Source: Saccopteryx bilineata
Taxonomy: Eukaryota; Chordata; Mammalia; Chiroptera; Emballonuridae
Direction of reading: 5' to 3'
Assembly: GCF_036850765.1 (NCBI RefSeq)
Contig: NC_089492.1
Span: 180,560,106-180,624,105, forward strand
Length of the DNA: 64,000 bases
In this document: one piece after another, positions 47,711 to 59,054 of the stretch
How the letters are laid out: each line of letters opens with the position of its first letter
Numbering within the stretch: position 1 is the stretch's first letter
The notes under the pieces: model-generated
Told to the model about the DNA's origin: nothing
Databases searched by the model: none
Seen by the model: the letters and a program-made list of their open reading frames with translations, nothing else
Translations under genes and position numbers: made by a program

Positions 47711-48954
47711 ATTCTTAACAATTTACCTGGCCAAAGAACCAAACCCATGGAGCCTGCAATGTGGTGCAGCAAAATCTTATGAAACTGAAGCTCAAATTTG
47801 ACCAGGAACCAAATGGAGTTTTAGGGGCCAAGTTAGTTGTGTCTTAGTGCTCATCAGAAGCTAGACTTCATGAAGCTTGTTCTAGAGCTCAGTTATTCTT
47901 TCTATGTCTGCTTCCCTCTGAATCTATTCAAATCTGCTGCTCTACAAGTTGCCAAACCTTTCTTTCTCACACATTCATACTCTCAACAACTGAGATTCTC
48001 ATTTTCAGACAGCCTCAGGGGCCCTGAAGGCCTTAAAATGCTTCCTCTTGGTCAGGTGCTCTCACCTTAACTACATAGTTATGGTCATAGAGGTCACCAG
48101 AGCAGAACCTTCAGCAGTGACTAGAGCCATAACAAGTATTACAATGGCTTGTCAAGTTCAAGCAAGCACCTTTCTTCTGTTTGGAGAAATCCCTAATGTA
48201 TCTACAGTATATCCCTGAACAGCCATGATGATCTGCTTCCACTTTTTGTAGCATTTACTCTCCTAGTTCCCCAGATGCTGGGTCTGTGGCTCCCTGGAGA
48301 CAGTACTCCTGTGGCCCTTGCCTTCACCATCCTGAGGGCAACTCAGAACTGCACTGGTTAGCTTGATCTATAACCACATGTCAGAGTGCTGCTGTCCTCA
48401 TCCAACTCACCCTAAACCCTGCTAGAACCCACAATGGAGTTTCCAGTAGCATTTCTTATGATTCAAGTCTTTTCCTTTAATTTGCTTGTTTGCTTCCTTA
48501 AAGCTCATTCATTCTGAAAGAACCTGACAAACTCAGGAGGTGAGACCAAAAGACTGTTTGACCACCACCTTCAAAAGCATATTTCTCTGTCAGTCTCTAG
48601 CCAGTATCCCAAACCAGGTTGTGCATTTCCTTCTCCTTGAGTTAAGTTTATTCTCCCTCAAGGGCACCACCTATGGAGTGAACTGCTTATAAATCTCAGC
48701 ATGAAGCTCAAGCATCAGCAAACTTTTCCATGGAGCCATTGTCTGCCCAGGAAGCTTATCAATCTCCCATCACCAATGGCATCAGTGCCCTTTGTCCTAC
48801 CTACTCCGCTGTCACCTCCGCTGTGCTCCTGAATAGATGAAAGCTCAGAGCCCAACTCCTCTCTCTTGCTCCAGGGCAATACAATTCTGATTATTCTGAT
48901 TATCCTAATAGTTGCCATTTATATTGTAATTACTTCAGAGGAAAGAAAACCAAG
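47711..48954. other. No feature recognised
   Basis: Apparently single-copy sequence. No coding signature. Confidence 0.5.
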
Positions 48955-49180
48955 ATTTGCTGACACCTGGTATGACCCAGGTTTTGTATTTGATGCTTTA
49001 GGAACATAATGTTATTTAATTCCTGCCCCATGAGAGGGATATAATTATCTCTATTTTACACATAAGGAAATAACTCAAAGAACTGACGTGTCCTGTCACA
49101 AAATCACATGACTGATGAGGCCCAAGCAGGGTTTCACACCCAGCCAGTCTGCCTGACATCGGGTTCCCCTGCACCATGCT
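48955..49180 (+). repeat. MIR SINE remnant
   Basis: 'ttttacacataaggaaataa', 'aaatcacatgactgatgagg' and 'agtctgcctgacatcggg' follow MIR core order. Confidence 0.7.
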
Positions 49181-49425
49181 GTTTCATGATTATTTATATG
49201 TCTACCCTTTCCTGCCCCCCACCTACTGTGAGCTCCTCCTTGACAGTGACTGTGTGTAATTTGTCATTGTATCTCCACTGCATCTGTCACATTGAAAGTA
49301 GGGACTCAAATAATATTTTTTCAAGGGAAGGAGCAGAGTGGGAGGGAGGAAGGGAGGAAGAGTAAGGGCCTTGGCTTTTACCTTGTTCTTGTAAGTGCTT
49401 AATAAATGTTCATGAATGAGTACCA
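49181..49425 (+). repeat. L2 LINE 3' end
   Basis: 'ctactgtgagctcctccttg', 'cagtgactgtgtgtaat', then 'agtgcttaataaatgttcat' and a 'gaatgagt' terminus, typical of the L2 3' UTR. Confidence 0.65.
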
Positions 49426-51174
49426 AGGTTGAGAGAAGCCCTCTAAGCTATTGCCTGAGGCAGTCGCACGAGCTGATTGGCAGTACTCAATTTATCAGAC
49501 TCCTTCATGCAAGCATGTGAAACAGAGCAAGAATGATGAAGCTGGAACTAATGTAATTTCAGATGAATCCATTAGAGTCCCTGTACCGCTGGAAACTGGG
49601 ATGCAGAATTAAAGTGCTTTTCATAATTTATAGTCAAACACAAATGGAATGTGAAAAGGGAAACCCTTGCTTTATATTCTGATGCCTTTCCTCTCGCCCT
49701 GGAATTAGTTATCAAATGGTGATAGCTTCAGTAAGGGGAGAAAGCTGGGTTGACTTAGGAGCAATTCTTTCCCCAGTGAGCATTAGATGAGTGGACTTAC
49801 CCAGCTCTCCTTGGGTCTTTCAGTTTTATGATTATATTGTTTGGGTGAGAGGAGGCAGGAGAGAGGAGGCATCCAGACTGGGGAAGCGTCTGTCTGATGA
49901 AATGCTGTCAGGACCAAGGGAGTGTAGAGAAAGGCTGGGATCTATTCTTCATTGTCCTGCACCCCTCCCTGAGACACTATAATGAATTAATAAATCAGTG
50001 CATCTGAAGGTGTGGATGTTTCCACAGCCTCTGTACATAAGAGAGGTCAGCTGAAAAAATATGAAGTCCACATCTATGAAGCTCTGTTTATCAGGATAGT
50101 CCAGGAATTTCTGCTTGCAGCAGAAATGGAGAGGGAGAGAGAAGAAAAGAGAAATTGAGATTTAATTTATTATGTCTGGGAAGAAATTGGAGGGGGGTTC
50201 AAAAAGTTCAAGTCCGTCAAGGCATTTCTCCAACTCTCAAGACTTCCCAGGTTTTAGGCTCATAGGATTTTGGAGGCAGAAGGTATCTTCCATGTGTTTC
50301 CCTTATTTGTAGTGGAGGAAACTTGGACCAAAGGGACAGAAGTTTGCAGAAAAAAGAGGCAGAGCCCAGGTTAACTGAGGCCAGCCTGCTTTGCCATGCC
50401 ACTAATGAAAAAGAGCCTGTATATCCTATGTACTCAGTTCCATCTTATTCTGTTCTGAGTTCTGCCAGCACCCCCGATTCAAGCTCCTTCTTAAAATAAC
50501 TACAATTCCTACTCTTTACAGATTTGCTTTAACTTACCAAATGAGGTAATATATGTGGGAAAAAAATGTTTTGCAACTTTTAAGACTCAAATGCGATAAC
50601 AGATGTGGGATGAAAATGTTTTGCATATTGTAATCCCTGTAAGGTGCCATAAACCACTATGCAAATATTATCACTATAAATGCTGTTGGCATTAAAAAGA
50701 ATTTACCCCTATTGCACCATCAGTGTAAATAATAACAGATTTCCATTCTTCGTATGTAACTTTTCACTTGACATTTTCTTTTTAATCTTCTAATACTTTT
50801 TCTATGTTTTCTTTTGTTTTTTTTCTCATTATACAATAAAGTAATATACATTCATTAAAGGTAATTTTAAAATATCAAGACATAAAGAAAAATGTCACCC
50901 ACAGTCCCAAAACCCAAAGACAGTCACCATTAATCTTTTGATATATTTTTATTCAGTTTTCCCCCATGAATATTTTAGTAGAGTTATGATCATATGGAAT
51001 TGAACATTCTATTCCTTATTTTTTTATTTAACATTATAACATATTCTTTCCTATGTTACTAAAAACTCTTTTGAGAATGTCTTAATGGTTGTCTAACATT
51101 TTTTTTATAGGTATACTATAGTCTGCTTGGACATTCTTTCTTGTTGGCTATTAGGTTGTCTCCATATATATATA
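49426..51174. other. No gene recognised
   Basis: The 50750-51174 part, continuing after the Helitron at 52250, reads like an old AT-rich LINE-like repeat but is not assigned. The Helitron target is the 'tatatata' stretch at its end. Confidence 0.45.
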
Positions 51175-51184
51175 CTAGAAAGCC

Positions 51185-51209
51185 CGGCGGTCATACAAAA
51201 TGACCGCCG
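51185..51209 (-). other. Helitron 3' terminal hairpin
   Basis: Perfect 10-bp GC-rich stem (CGGCGGTCAT with ATGACCGCCG) and 5-nt loop, six nucleotides before CTAG. This is the rolling-circle termination signal of Helitrons. Confidence 0.92.
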
Positions 51210-51533
51210 TTCTAGATATTATAAATTGTAATTAAAATAATTTGTGCAAAGGTGTCTGATAATTCAAACTGAATACCCAGGGCAGGCGGCGAGGACACCC
51301 CTTTGCTTACTGCCCCATGGGGTTTCCCCCTTCTACTTGCTTAATTGCTTAAAGTAGAGTGCAACGAAGGAAACCACTGGCGGCACATTTCTTAAGAGCC
51401 ACCGCTAGCTCAATAAACAAAGGTGATTTAAATAATAAAATGTTAATTCACATGTCAAAGATCTCTTTGTACACAACATTTCTTGTGTAGATCTTTCCAT
51501 CATTTTTCAGCTCTCCTTGCAGAGAACTATCAA

Positions 51534-51971
51534 TTATTGTATTTTTAATTTTACATCCGTTCTTTCACGAACTCTTGAACAGGCTACATAAAGTTGACCA
51601 TGTCCAAATGCAGGCTCAGGTAAAAAAATGCCAACAGAGGAATGCTCAAAAATTAAAGCTTCTCCGTTTGAAACTGTTTTAATCCTTTTTGCATTTCGGT
51701 CAGCATTACTCTGTCGTTTTTTTGCATTTCTCTCCTGCCTTTGTTCAAGGGACTCATTTTGTCGAGACAGGCTTTTTTGTCTTACATCTGAGGCAAGCCT
51801 TGTTTCTCTATGCTCATCAGTCTCATTTTGCCGAGAAAGACGCATTTGCTCTGCGACTGAAGCAAGCCTTATCTTTCTCTGCTCAGTGGTTTCTTTTTGT
51901 CGAGAAAGCCATTTTTGTGCAGCTGTAGCTCCTTTTCTCTCCTCTTCAGTGCTGTATTTTCTAGGAGGCAT
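51534..51971 (-). CDS. Helitron mini-ORF: N-terminal repeat block fused to last helicase motif
   Basis: 145 residues from MPPRKYSTEEE. Three 23-residue repeats (LSRQKETTEQRKIRLAS, LSRQNETDEHRETRLAS, LSRQNESLEQRQER; residues about 24-85) are rich in R/Q/E and probably helical. Such repeats occur near the N-terminus of many Helitron Rep-helicase proteins. A lysine/arginine-rich linker follows. The end, GIFLPEPAFGHGQLYVACSR, matches the Pif1-type helicase motif VI at the C-terminus. The HUH nuclease and helicase motifs I-V are absent, so the product cannot nick or unwind DNA. It could only bind nucleic acid or be inert. The frame stays open through the fusion, so this is either a recent deletion derivative or a maintained product. 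Confidence 0.75.
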   Translation of the reverse strand: MPPRKYSTEEERKGATAAQKWLSRQKETTEQRKIRLASVAEQMRLSRQNETDEHRETRLASDVRQKSLSRQNESLEQRQERNAKKRQSNADRNAKRIKTVSNGEALIFEHSSVGIFLPEPAFGHGQLYVACSRVRERTDVKLKIQ

Positions 51972-52012
51972 TCTTAAAAGAAATTACATTAAGACATAGT
52001 TTTTATGTAAAA

Positions 52013-52155
52013 CAGATGATTGCCAATGCAAACAAATGTTCACCTTCCCCCTGACACGCTCAATTTGCATTCAGCCTTAAATTGTTTCAAAAGCAGATGA
52101 TTGCCAATGCAAACAAATGTTCACCTTCCCCCTGACCCGCTCAATTTGCGTTCAG
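52013..52155 (-). repeat. Direct repeat inside the Helitron 5' region
   Basis: Two near-identical copies of about 62 bp (52013-52074 and 52094-52155, period 81), each containing 'cagatgattgccaatgcaaa' and 'ccttccccctga'. They lie between the 5' terminus and the ORF start. Confidence 0.93.
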
Positions 52156-52249
52156 TCATGGCAACTTCACCCCATTGGCTAGTACAGTTACGCAAGCAAC
52201 CAATAAGCTATCGGCAATAAACAGACACTTAAGCCGCATATAATAAAGA

Positions 52250-52416
52250 TATAATGCAACAATTAATTATGAATAAAGGTTTTCTATATTTCAATTTATA
52301 AACAACATTTTAGAATAGTTTATTTAAAATAGGAATCCTGAGAATATACATTTTTAAGGTTTTGATATGTTCATTGAATTGCTCTTAACGAAGATTTTAT
52401 CAATTCACTTCTCATC
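52250..52416. other. Continuation of the Helitron host sequence
   Basis: AT-rich, matching in style the sequence left of 51174. No gene. Confidence 0.5.
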
Positions 52417-52810
52417 TAGGCTGTAATTACAAATCACCACAAACATGATGGCTTAACTCAGCAGAAATGTATTCTCTCACCGTTCTGAAAGCCAGGATTT
52501 TAAATCAAGATTTCAGCAGCACCATGTAACCTTGGAAGGCTCCCAGAAGGAGAAGACTTTCTTGCTTCTTCCAGCTTCTGGAGGTGGCCAGCAGTCCTCG
52601 GCATTCCTTGGTATCCAGCAGCATAACTCCAATGAAGCCCCATTGTCACATGGCCCTCTTCCCTATGTATCTATGTGTTTCCAGATCTCCCTCACTTATG
52701 AGGACTTAGGGCCCACCCTGATTAACCTCATCTTTACTTGAATCTATTTGCAAAGACCCTATTTCCAAATAAGATTATATTCATAGGTTGCTGGGGTAAG
52801 GATCTCAGCA
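52417..52810 (-). repeat. MaLR/MLT-like LTR remnant
   Basis: Same non-coding repeat as 11757-12195: 'cttccagcttctggaggtgg', 'gggcccaccctgattaacct', 'accctatttccaaataag'. Confidence 0.6.
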
Positions 52811-53074
52811 TATCTTTTGGGAGGATACAATACAACAAAAAGTGTATAAGAGTTCCCATCCCATCATATGGTCCCCAGCAATATCACTTCATATTCTACT
52901 TGCTTTATATGGATCCTCAGAAAAGAACTACAATAGATTTCATAAAGATCTTTACTACTGTTGACCATAGTGGGGTGATTACTTTTCAGGGTGTTTTTAG
53001 GTTAAAGTCTTTTTTACCTAACAGACTGGATATTTATTTATGTTAATTTTGAGATCAGCATTGATCTCCTTCTT

Positions 53075-53396
53075 GTGTGTGTGTGTGACAGTGTCAGAGA
53101 GAGATAGAGAAAGGAACAGATAGGAACAGACCGACAGGAAGGGAGACAGATGAGAAGCATCAATTCTTCGTTGCGGCATCTTAGTTGTTCATTGATTGCT
53201 TTCTCATATGTGCCTTGACCGAGGGACTACAGCAGAACAAGTGACCCCTTGCTCAAGCCAGAGAACTTGGGTTCAAGCTAGTGAGTTCTGCTCAAACCAG
53301 ATGAGCCTGTGCTAAAGCAGGCAACCTCAGGGTTTTGAACCTGGGTCCTCCTTGTCCCAGTCCACACTCTATCTACTGTGCCACCACCTGGTCAGG
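53075..53396 (-). mobile_element. tRNA-derived bat SINE, about 320 bp
   Basis: The - strand starts CCTGACCAGGTGGTGGCACA (A-box region). A B-box-like 'caggttcaaaaccctg' and a body with 'caaggcacatatgagaaagc' follow, ending near a GT microsatellite (53076-53089 on the + strand). No clear target duplication. Confidence 0.88.
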
Positions 53397-53514
53397 CTTA
53401 ATCTGTTTTTGATGTTTACCTATATTCCATCTCTGCTGTGGGTTCTGCTCTACCCAGAGCCTCAGGGAGGGAGCATCTATCAGGAGTCATCCCAAAGATG
53501 GAAAAGCTCCTGGA

Positions 53515-53720
53515 CATGGGAGTGAGACAAATCTGGGTTCAAATCCCAGTTCTGGCATTTAGCACTGTGTCACCTTGAACATATACTTCATTTCTCCAAG
53601 TCTCTACTTTCTCCTCTGTTAAATAAGAACAGAAAACATGGAAGAGGTGTACATGTTTTCTGGTGCATGATATTGCTCAGGACATGTTAGCTATAGTCAT
53701 TTGTGTGTATTATAGTTGTT
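53515..53720 (+). repeat. MIR SINE remnant
   Basis: 'ctgggttcaaatcccagttc' (B-box region), 'atttctccaagtctctactt', 'cctctgttaaataagaac'. Confidence 0.7.
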
Positions 53721-55256
53721 GTAATTGGTACTATTTTTCCTTGCTGGTTTTTCTCAGCTTCTGTGTAATACGGTTTGTCCCCCTACTTGGACATGCCATG
53801 TTTGGGCATTATTTATGGAACTCAAGCATTTTGATCTGACTCTGACTCTCTGCTACCCAGTCATTTATTGTCTGGGTACCTAACATACACCTTGCATGCC
53901 TGGATTCTTACTCAGATGTCTTCAGGTGCCTTGCAGGCTTTCTTTCCACCACCAGACTTCCCCTAACCCTGGAAGTTTGGTTTCTCCCATGTATCCAAGC
54001 ATATCTCACTACTCCAAACCTGACCTGCACATCAAGAACTGGCTTTGCAGCTGAGCCCTCCTGCCTGGCCTGACACCCAATATTGCACGGTATATCCCCT
54101 TAGCCAGCCCTTCTCTTCCAATCAGTGTGGCACATTGTGATTTTCTAATACTTGATCTTTTCTGGACAACACCAGGCCCAGGTCCCTTTTCTTAATCTGT
54201 CAAATCTGTTCTTAGTTTAAGTCCTGGTTTTAAGTGTTAACTTTACTAGAATCATCCACATTCCCATCTTTGAAAAGGATTCTTTAGTACCATATACAAT
54301 AATTGCTAGAATAAATAACAAAATGACATTTCCCCAAATTCAGCGGTTTTCTGTTCAAATATTTTACACTCAGCAGAATCAATTATGGGGAATAGAGTTG
54401 GGAGAAAGCGAACAGTCATCACTGAAACCCTCTGGGGCCACAGTAATACACACATTCGCTCTCACCTCTAATCAGGTGGCAAATGACTTATTGCACTTAG
54501 TAAGGTAATTATAAAACTCATTTATACATATATTATCCTATGTATGTATGTCACTTTGAGGTGCCTGCTTACAGTAACTACAGTCAAATCCATTAAAGAT
54601 GATTTTTATCTCTTTTTAATGTCAGAGCTATCTGCTTGACCTCCCTTCATGCATGTTCATGGTGTCATTAACAGTTAGGCTATGCCCCTCAGGATAGCAG
54701 GCATAGAACAATGGGTCTTCCATGACCTGGAATTGTGTGTTAAATATCGTTCTTTAAATGCTGTTCCCCACAAATAGGACTTAAGTCTGTGAATCAGAAG
54801 TAGTCTCTTTGCCCTACAACACTGTAAATAAGATCTAAATGTTGGCAAACATTTTAAACTGGCAGACATCAGTGCTCTCCTTGTTGTCCTCTCTGGAGTC
54901 TCATAAGGACCATATCTCTCAATTCAAGAAAATAGCCAGAGAGTTTCAATAAGTGGTTAAAAATGCTGAGACTTTGGCTCTGATCAAGGCAAATCTTTAG
55001 CAGCAACAGAAGAGATGCCTTACTGGGCCTGACCCATTTTCTCCAGTCATGTAGCTTATTTCCATAATTTGTAACTCATAATTATCAACATTATATTATA
55101 TGCCTACATACAAGCCTACATACACAAACATGCCTATTGAAAACTCCTAGGGTGACTGACATTCCGAATTCAGATTCACACACTAGCAATGGTACTCAGG
55201 TTAAGAAAATAACTCCAGGGTGGATTTCTAGAAAACTGGGAGCTGGACTGTTGTTA
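53721..55256. other. No feature recognised
   Basis: No coding signature or nameable repeat. Confidence 0.5.
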
Positions 55257-55272
55257 CTGTTATTACTTAATC

Positions 55273-55530
55273 TTTTTTTTTTTTTTTTTTAGCAGGAGAG
55301 AGATGAGAAGCATAAGCATATATAGTTGCATCACTTAGTTGTTCATTGATTGCTTCTTGTATGTGCCTTGACTGGTGGGCTCTACCCGAGCCAGTGACCC
55401 ATTGTTCTAGCCAGCAACCTTGGGCTTCAAGCTGCATTCAAGCTGGAGATGAGGTAACCTTGGGGTTTCAAACCTGGAACCTCAGTGTCCCAGGTCTACA
55501 CTCTACCTACTGCTCCACTGCCTGGTCAAG
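55273..55530 (-). mobile_element. Older tRNA-derived bat SINE
   Basis: Same family as 53075-53396 but shorter and more diverged. The head 'cttgaccaggcagtggagca' is on the - strand and a T-run on the + strand marks the poly(A) tail at 55273. A possible degenerate target duplication is 'gttattacttaatc' at the left and 'gttgttgcttgatt' at the right. Confidence 0.85.
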
Positions 55531-55550
55531 CAAGTTGTTGCTTGATTCTT

Positions 55551-55943
55551 TTTTTCTTTTTTTTTTTCTTTTTTTTTTTTTGTATTTTTCTGAAGTTGGA
55601 AACGTGGAGGCAGTCAGACAGACTCCCGCATGTGCTCGCCCGGGATCCACCCAGCATGCCCACCAGGGGGGGATGCTCTGCCCATCTGGGGCGTTGCTCT
55701 GTTGCAACCAGAGCCATTCTAGCACCTGAGGCAGAGGCCACAGAGCCATCCTCAGTGCCCAGGCCATCTTTGCTCCAATGGAGCCTTGGCTGCGGGAGGG
55801 GAAGAGAGAGACAGAGAGGAAGGAGATAGAGAAGGGTGGAGAAGCAGATGGGTGCTTCTTCTGTGTGCCCTGGCCGGGAATTGAACCTGGGACTCCTGCA
55901 CGCCAGGCCGACAACTCTACCACTGAGCAAACCGGCCAGGGCC
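55551..55943 (-). mobile_element. VES/Rhin-1-type bat SINE, complete
   Basis: Reverse orientation with head gccctggccggtttgctcag. Exact 15-bp target duplication 'tgttgcttgattctt' at 55536-55550 and 55944-55958. Only one copy of the 22-bp 3' unit is present. Confidence 0.96.
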
Positions 55944-55971
55944 TGTTGCTTGATTCTTAAAACTAGCATCT

Positions 55972-56213
55972 TGGCCTGACCTGTGGTGGCACAGTGGATA
56001 AAGCATCAACCTGGAATGCTGAGGTTGCCAGTTCAAAACCCTGGGATTCCCCATTCAAGGCATATATGGGAGTTGAAGCTTCCTGCTCCTCCCCCTCTTC
56101 TCTCTCTCTCTCTCTCTGTCTCCTCTAAAATGAATAAATAAATAAAAATAAAAATAAATAAGTAAATAAATAAAATCAAGGTCCATGAGTTTAGTACCTA
56201 TGTTTAAAAAAAA
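55972..56213 (+). mobile_element. tRNA-derived SINE with a 25-bp antisense L1-B tag at its 3' end
   Basis: The head 'cctgacctgtggtggcacag' and body match the fragment at 1-120. After the AAAT-rich tail comes a 25-bp segment (56179-56203) identical to 24599-24623 of outer L1-B, then a terminal A10. The target duplication 'aaaactagcatct' / 'aagactagcatct' (55959-55971, 56214-56226) encloses all of it, so the tag came in with the insertion. Confidence 0.88.
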
Positions 56214-56226
56214 AAGACTAGCATCT

Positions 56227-57587
56227 CATGGGAAATCAAATGCCATGGAATATTCACATGACTGAAAAAACAATAAGCAGACAAAGGAATGTAAGGCACT
56301 TGGGAACCAAATTAGAATATTCTGACATCTGACTGAGGTTAACAGCTAAAATGAGATCATTTTAATAATATTTATTTCTATTGCCCTAAAGAAAATGGGT
56401 TTGTGCTAAAGTATAAGCACTAAAGAAAAGGCTTATTCACAGCACCTACAGAACTGCTTGACCCGGTGAACTATTTGCTACTATCATCAAAGAACTGAGA
56501 GAGATTGGTAATAAATGAAGAAAGATGAGCTCTTCATTTCTCAGAGGACCAGGGCCTCAGAGCTGAGCCACATGGCCAAGTCTAGCTATGATTTGGTTGT
56601 AGAAAAGATTTGAGACTAGAAATTAGGTCTCTGATTCAGGACTGCAGCCTTCCATCAAAAGGCATTTGATTCCCTCCCCAACATGCTGATGGCCTCATAA
56701 ATCAGTCATCCCTCACACCTCTCTCTCAGGGCAGTCTGCTGGGACCAAACCCAGTGCTTCCATGGCTTCTTGGCTCTCTCAAATGCTGGAGTGTTGCTTT
56801 TTTAACTGGCTGGCGGTTGGGAAAGCAACCTGTCATTCTCTGCAAAGTGGAAAGCAATATTTTCTCACACTCTTGGGCCTCTCAGTCATGGTGACAAAAT
56901 GAAACACGAGTTTCATTCTGCTTCTGAATACATAAAAGCCTCCTAGCTTACAGTTCTCAATTATTTTTCTGCATCACATTATCTGTCCTAGGAATCAAGA
57001 CCTATTTTAATCTCCCTTTTTCTTGAAACCCATGTCCATGCATGCCTTCATTCTTGAGAGTTGATGTTAAAGAACTGTCTTTATCTTCATCTTCATCATC
57101 ATATTGTTCATAAGCTACTGGGTATTGACTTAGCTACACTATGCATGAGCCTTTCAGAAATGTGTTCAGCACCCCTACTCATTCATTTGATCTTTTAGCC
57201 AATGTTTTTTTTAATCTCCTCTCACTGTTCTATGCATTACAGATTTAGGGTTGCAAACATAATAATTGACACCCTCAAAAAGTTCAGATTCATACAGAAA
57301 ATGTAGAGGTAAGAAAGTTGAAGATAAGTCAGAAAGAGAAGCTACCAGATAGACAATATCATTTTAGGAGGCTCAGAAACCATACAAAAGCCTTCATTCT
57401 TATTAAAATAAAGAAACTTCCCTGTGACCATTCAATGGGAGAATAAAAGGAAATGTTGCCTGAAGAGAAGCAAACATCAGACTCTATAGTGAAGGTTGGA
57501 AAAGAATAGTGCATCATTCTCAGAGTTTTCAAAGAAACACCTATAACTCAAGAATTCTATACTCAGTCAAATAGTTGTATATTAAAT
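56227..57587. other. No feature recognised
   Basis: Apparently single-copy. No coding signature. Confidence 0.5.
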
Positions 57588-57766
57588 AGGGTTGCCAGAT
57601 TTAGCAAGTGAAAACAAACACCAGACACTCAGTTAATTTAAATTTAAGATAACCAATGAATATTTTTAATATGAATATGTCCAAATATTGCATACCTATC
57701 CCAAAACATATTGTCTATCTGAAATTCAAATTTAACTGGGTATCATGTATTTTATCTGTCAATCCC
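57588..57766. mobile_element. Palindromic MITE (MER53-like)
   Basis: Long imperfect inverted repeat. The left arm 'gggttgccagatttagc' ... 'cagttaatttaaatttaaga' pairs with the right arm 'ctgaaattcaaatttaactg' ... 'atctgtcaatccc'. Nearly the whole element can fold back. No coding capacity. Confidence 0.7.
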
Positions 57767-57998
57767 AAAATAAAAGACATTTATATCTCAGACATTAAAG
57801 AGCTAGAAGATTTACCATACCCTGTATTTTCTAAAACAACTACTTGAGATATTCACAAAGTAAAGAATTCAAAAATTTGAATAAGAAAGTCAATATTTAA
57901 GGGGGCTAAGGATTAACAGTATTCATAAAACTAAGTTTAAAATTGTAAATATGATTAAAATTATATAGGTTACATATTATTTAAACATGATTATTTAA

Positions 57999-58197
57999 GG
58001 CTCTGTTCAGGTAGTTCAATAGATAAATTGTCAATCCTGCACACCAGATGACTCGGGTTCAACCCCTAGTCAGGGCAAACAAGAGAAGCAATCAATGTGT
58101 ACATCACTAAGTAAAACAACGAGTTGATGCTTCTGTCTTATCTCTTTCTTCTTCTTCTTTTACTCTTGCTCTCAAGCCAATGAAAAATAAAAATAAA
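57999..58197 (+). mobile_element. Old VES-type SINE
   Basis: tRNA-like head ('ggctctgttcaggtagttca', 'actcgggttcaacccctagt'), then 'gcaatcaatgtgtacatc', a CTT-rich tract and an AAAT tail. The next SINE inserted at its tail. Confidence 0.8.
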
Positions 58198-58573
58198 GCC
58201 CTGGCCGGTTGGCTCAGTGGTAGAGTGTTGGCCTGGCGTGCAGAAGTCCCAGGTTTGATTCCCGGCCAGGGCACACAGGAGAAGCGCCCATCTGCTTCTC
58301 CACCGCTCCCCCTCTTCTTCCTCTCTGTCTCTCTCTTCCCCTCCTGCAGCCGAGGCTCCATTGGAGCAAAAGATGGCCCGGCGCTGGGGATGGCTCCTTG
58401 GCCTCTGCCCCAGGGGCTAGAGTGGCTCTGGTCGCGACAGAGCGATGCCCCGGATGGGCAGAGCATCGCCCGCTGGTGGGCGTGCCGGGTGGATCCCGGT
58501 CGGGTGCATGCGGGAGTGTGTCTGACTGCCTCCCCGTTTCCAGCTTCAGAAAAATACAAAAAAAAAAAAAACA
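58198..58573 (+). mobile_element. VES/Rhin-1-type bat SINE
   Basis: Complete head, body and A tail, inserted at the A-rich tail of the preceding SINE, so its target duplication cannot be separated from tail sequence. One copy of the 22-bp 3' unit. Confidence 0.93.
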
Positions 58574-58779
58574 CCCATAAAAATGATTCTTTAAAACTAA
58601 TATAAATAGTAATAATTTTGATTCTATAATTTAGATAATGTTCGCAAGAAGTGAATACAATCAACAAGTGGGAACAAACTTTCAGCATATTGAGAGCACA
58701 TTTCACACAGTGTAGCAAGGTTAGAAAGAGAAATGATACAGCTTATTGTGAGGAATGTGGTTGTATGTGTTATGTCCTT

Positions 58780-58960
58780 TGAACATCTCATTTGATTTTC
58801 ACATAAGCCTGAGAAAATGGAAAGAGTTAATAAGGTAAGCAAGCACACACTTTTCTCCTCTGTATAGTGGGAAAAGTGAGGCTCAGAGGATCACCACATG
58901 TTTAGCTACAGGTAAGGAGCAACATCTCTTTTCTAAGTTTAGAGTGTTATTCTAAACTCA
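58780..58960 (+). repeat. MIR SINE remnant
   Basis: 'tcatttgattttcacataag' and 'tgggaaaagtgaggctcaga' fit the MIR core. Confidence 0.55.
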
Positions 58961-59054
58961 AGTGAAGTGTTCTGCTGGGTTTGTCCAACTCCAAAATCCA
59001 GTTCGTAGTTAAATAAAAGGGCAGAGAAGCCACCCTCACTTAATAAATATTTGA

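Larger units (their letters stand above)
51175..52249 (-). mobile_element. Helitron rolling-circle transposon, nonautonomous, both ends present
   Basis: Read on the - strand, the element starts 5'-TC (TCTTTATTATATGCGG, ending at 52249). It ends in a 10-bp perfect hairpin (stems 51185-51194 and 51200-51209, loop 5 nt) followed 6 nt later by CTAG-3' (51175-51178). It sits exactly between A and T, with no target duplication, as Helitrons do. Length is 1075 bp. It encodes one small ORF (51534-51971) from the two extremes of a Helitron protein. Among mammals, Helitrons (HeliBat) are described from vespertilionid bats. Confidence 0.92.

Noticed and set aside
52013..52155. CRISPR-like repeat-spacer array
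   Set aside because: Only two direct repeats of about 62 bp, in a eukaryotic Helitron. CRISPR arrays do not apply.
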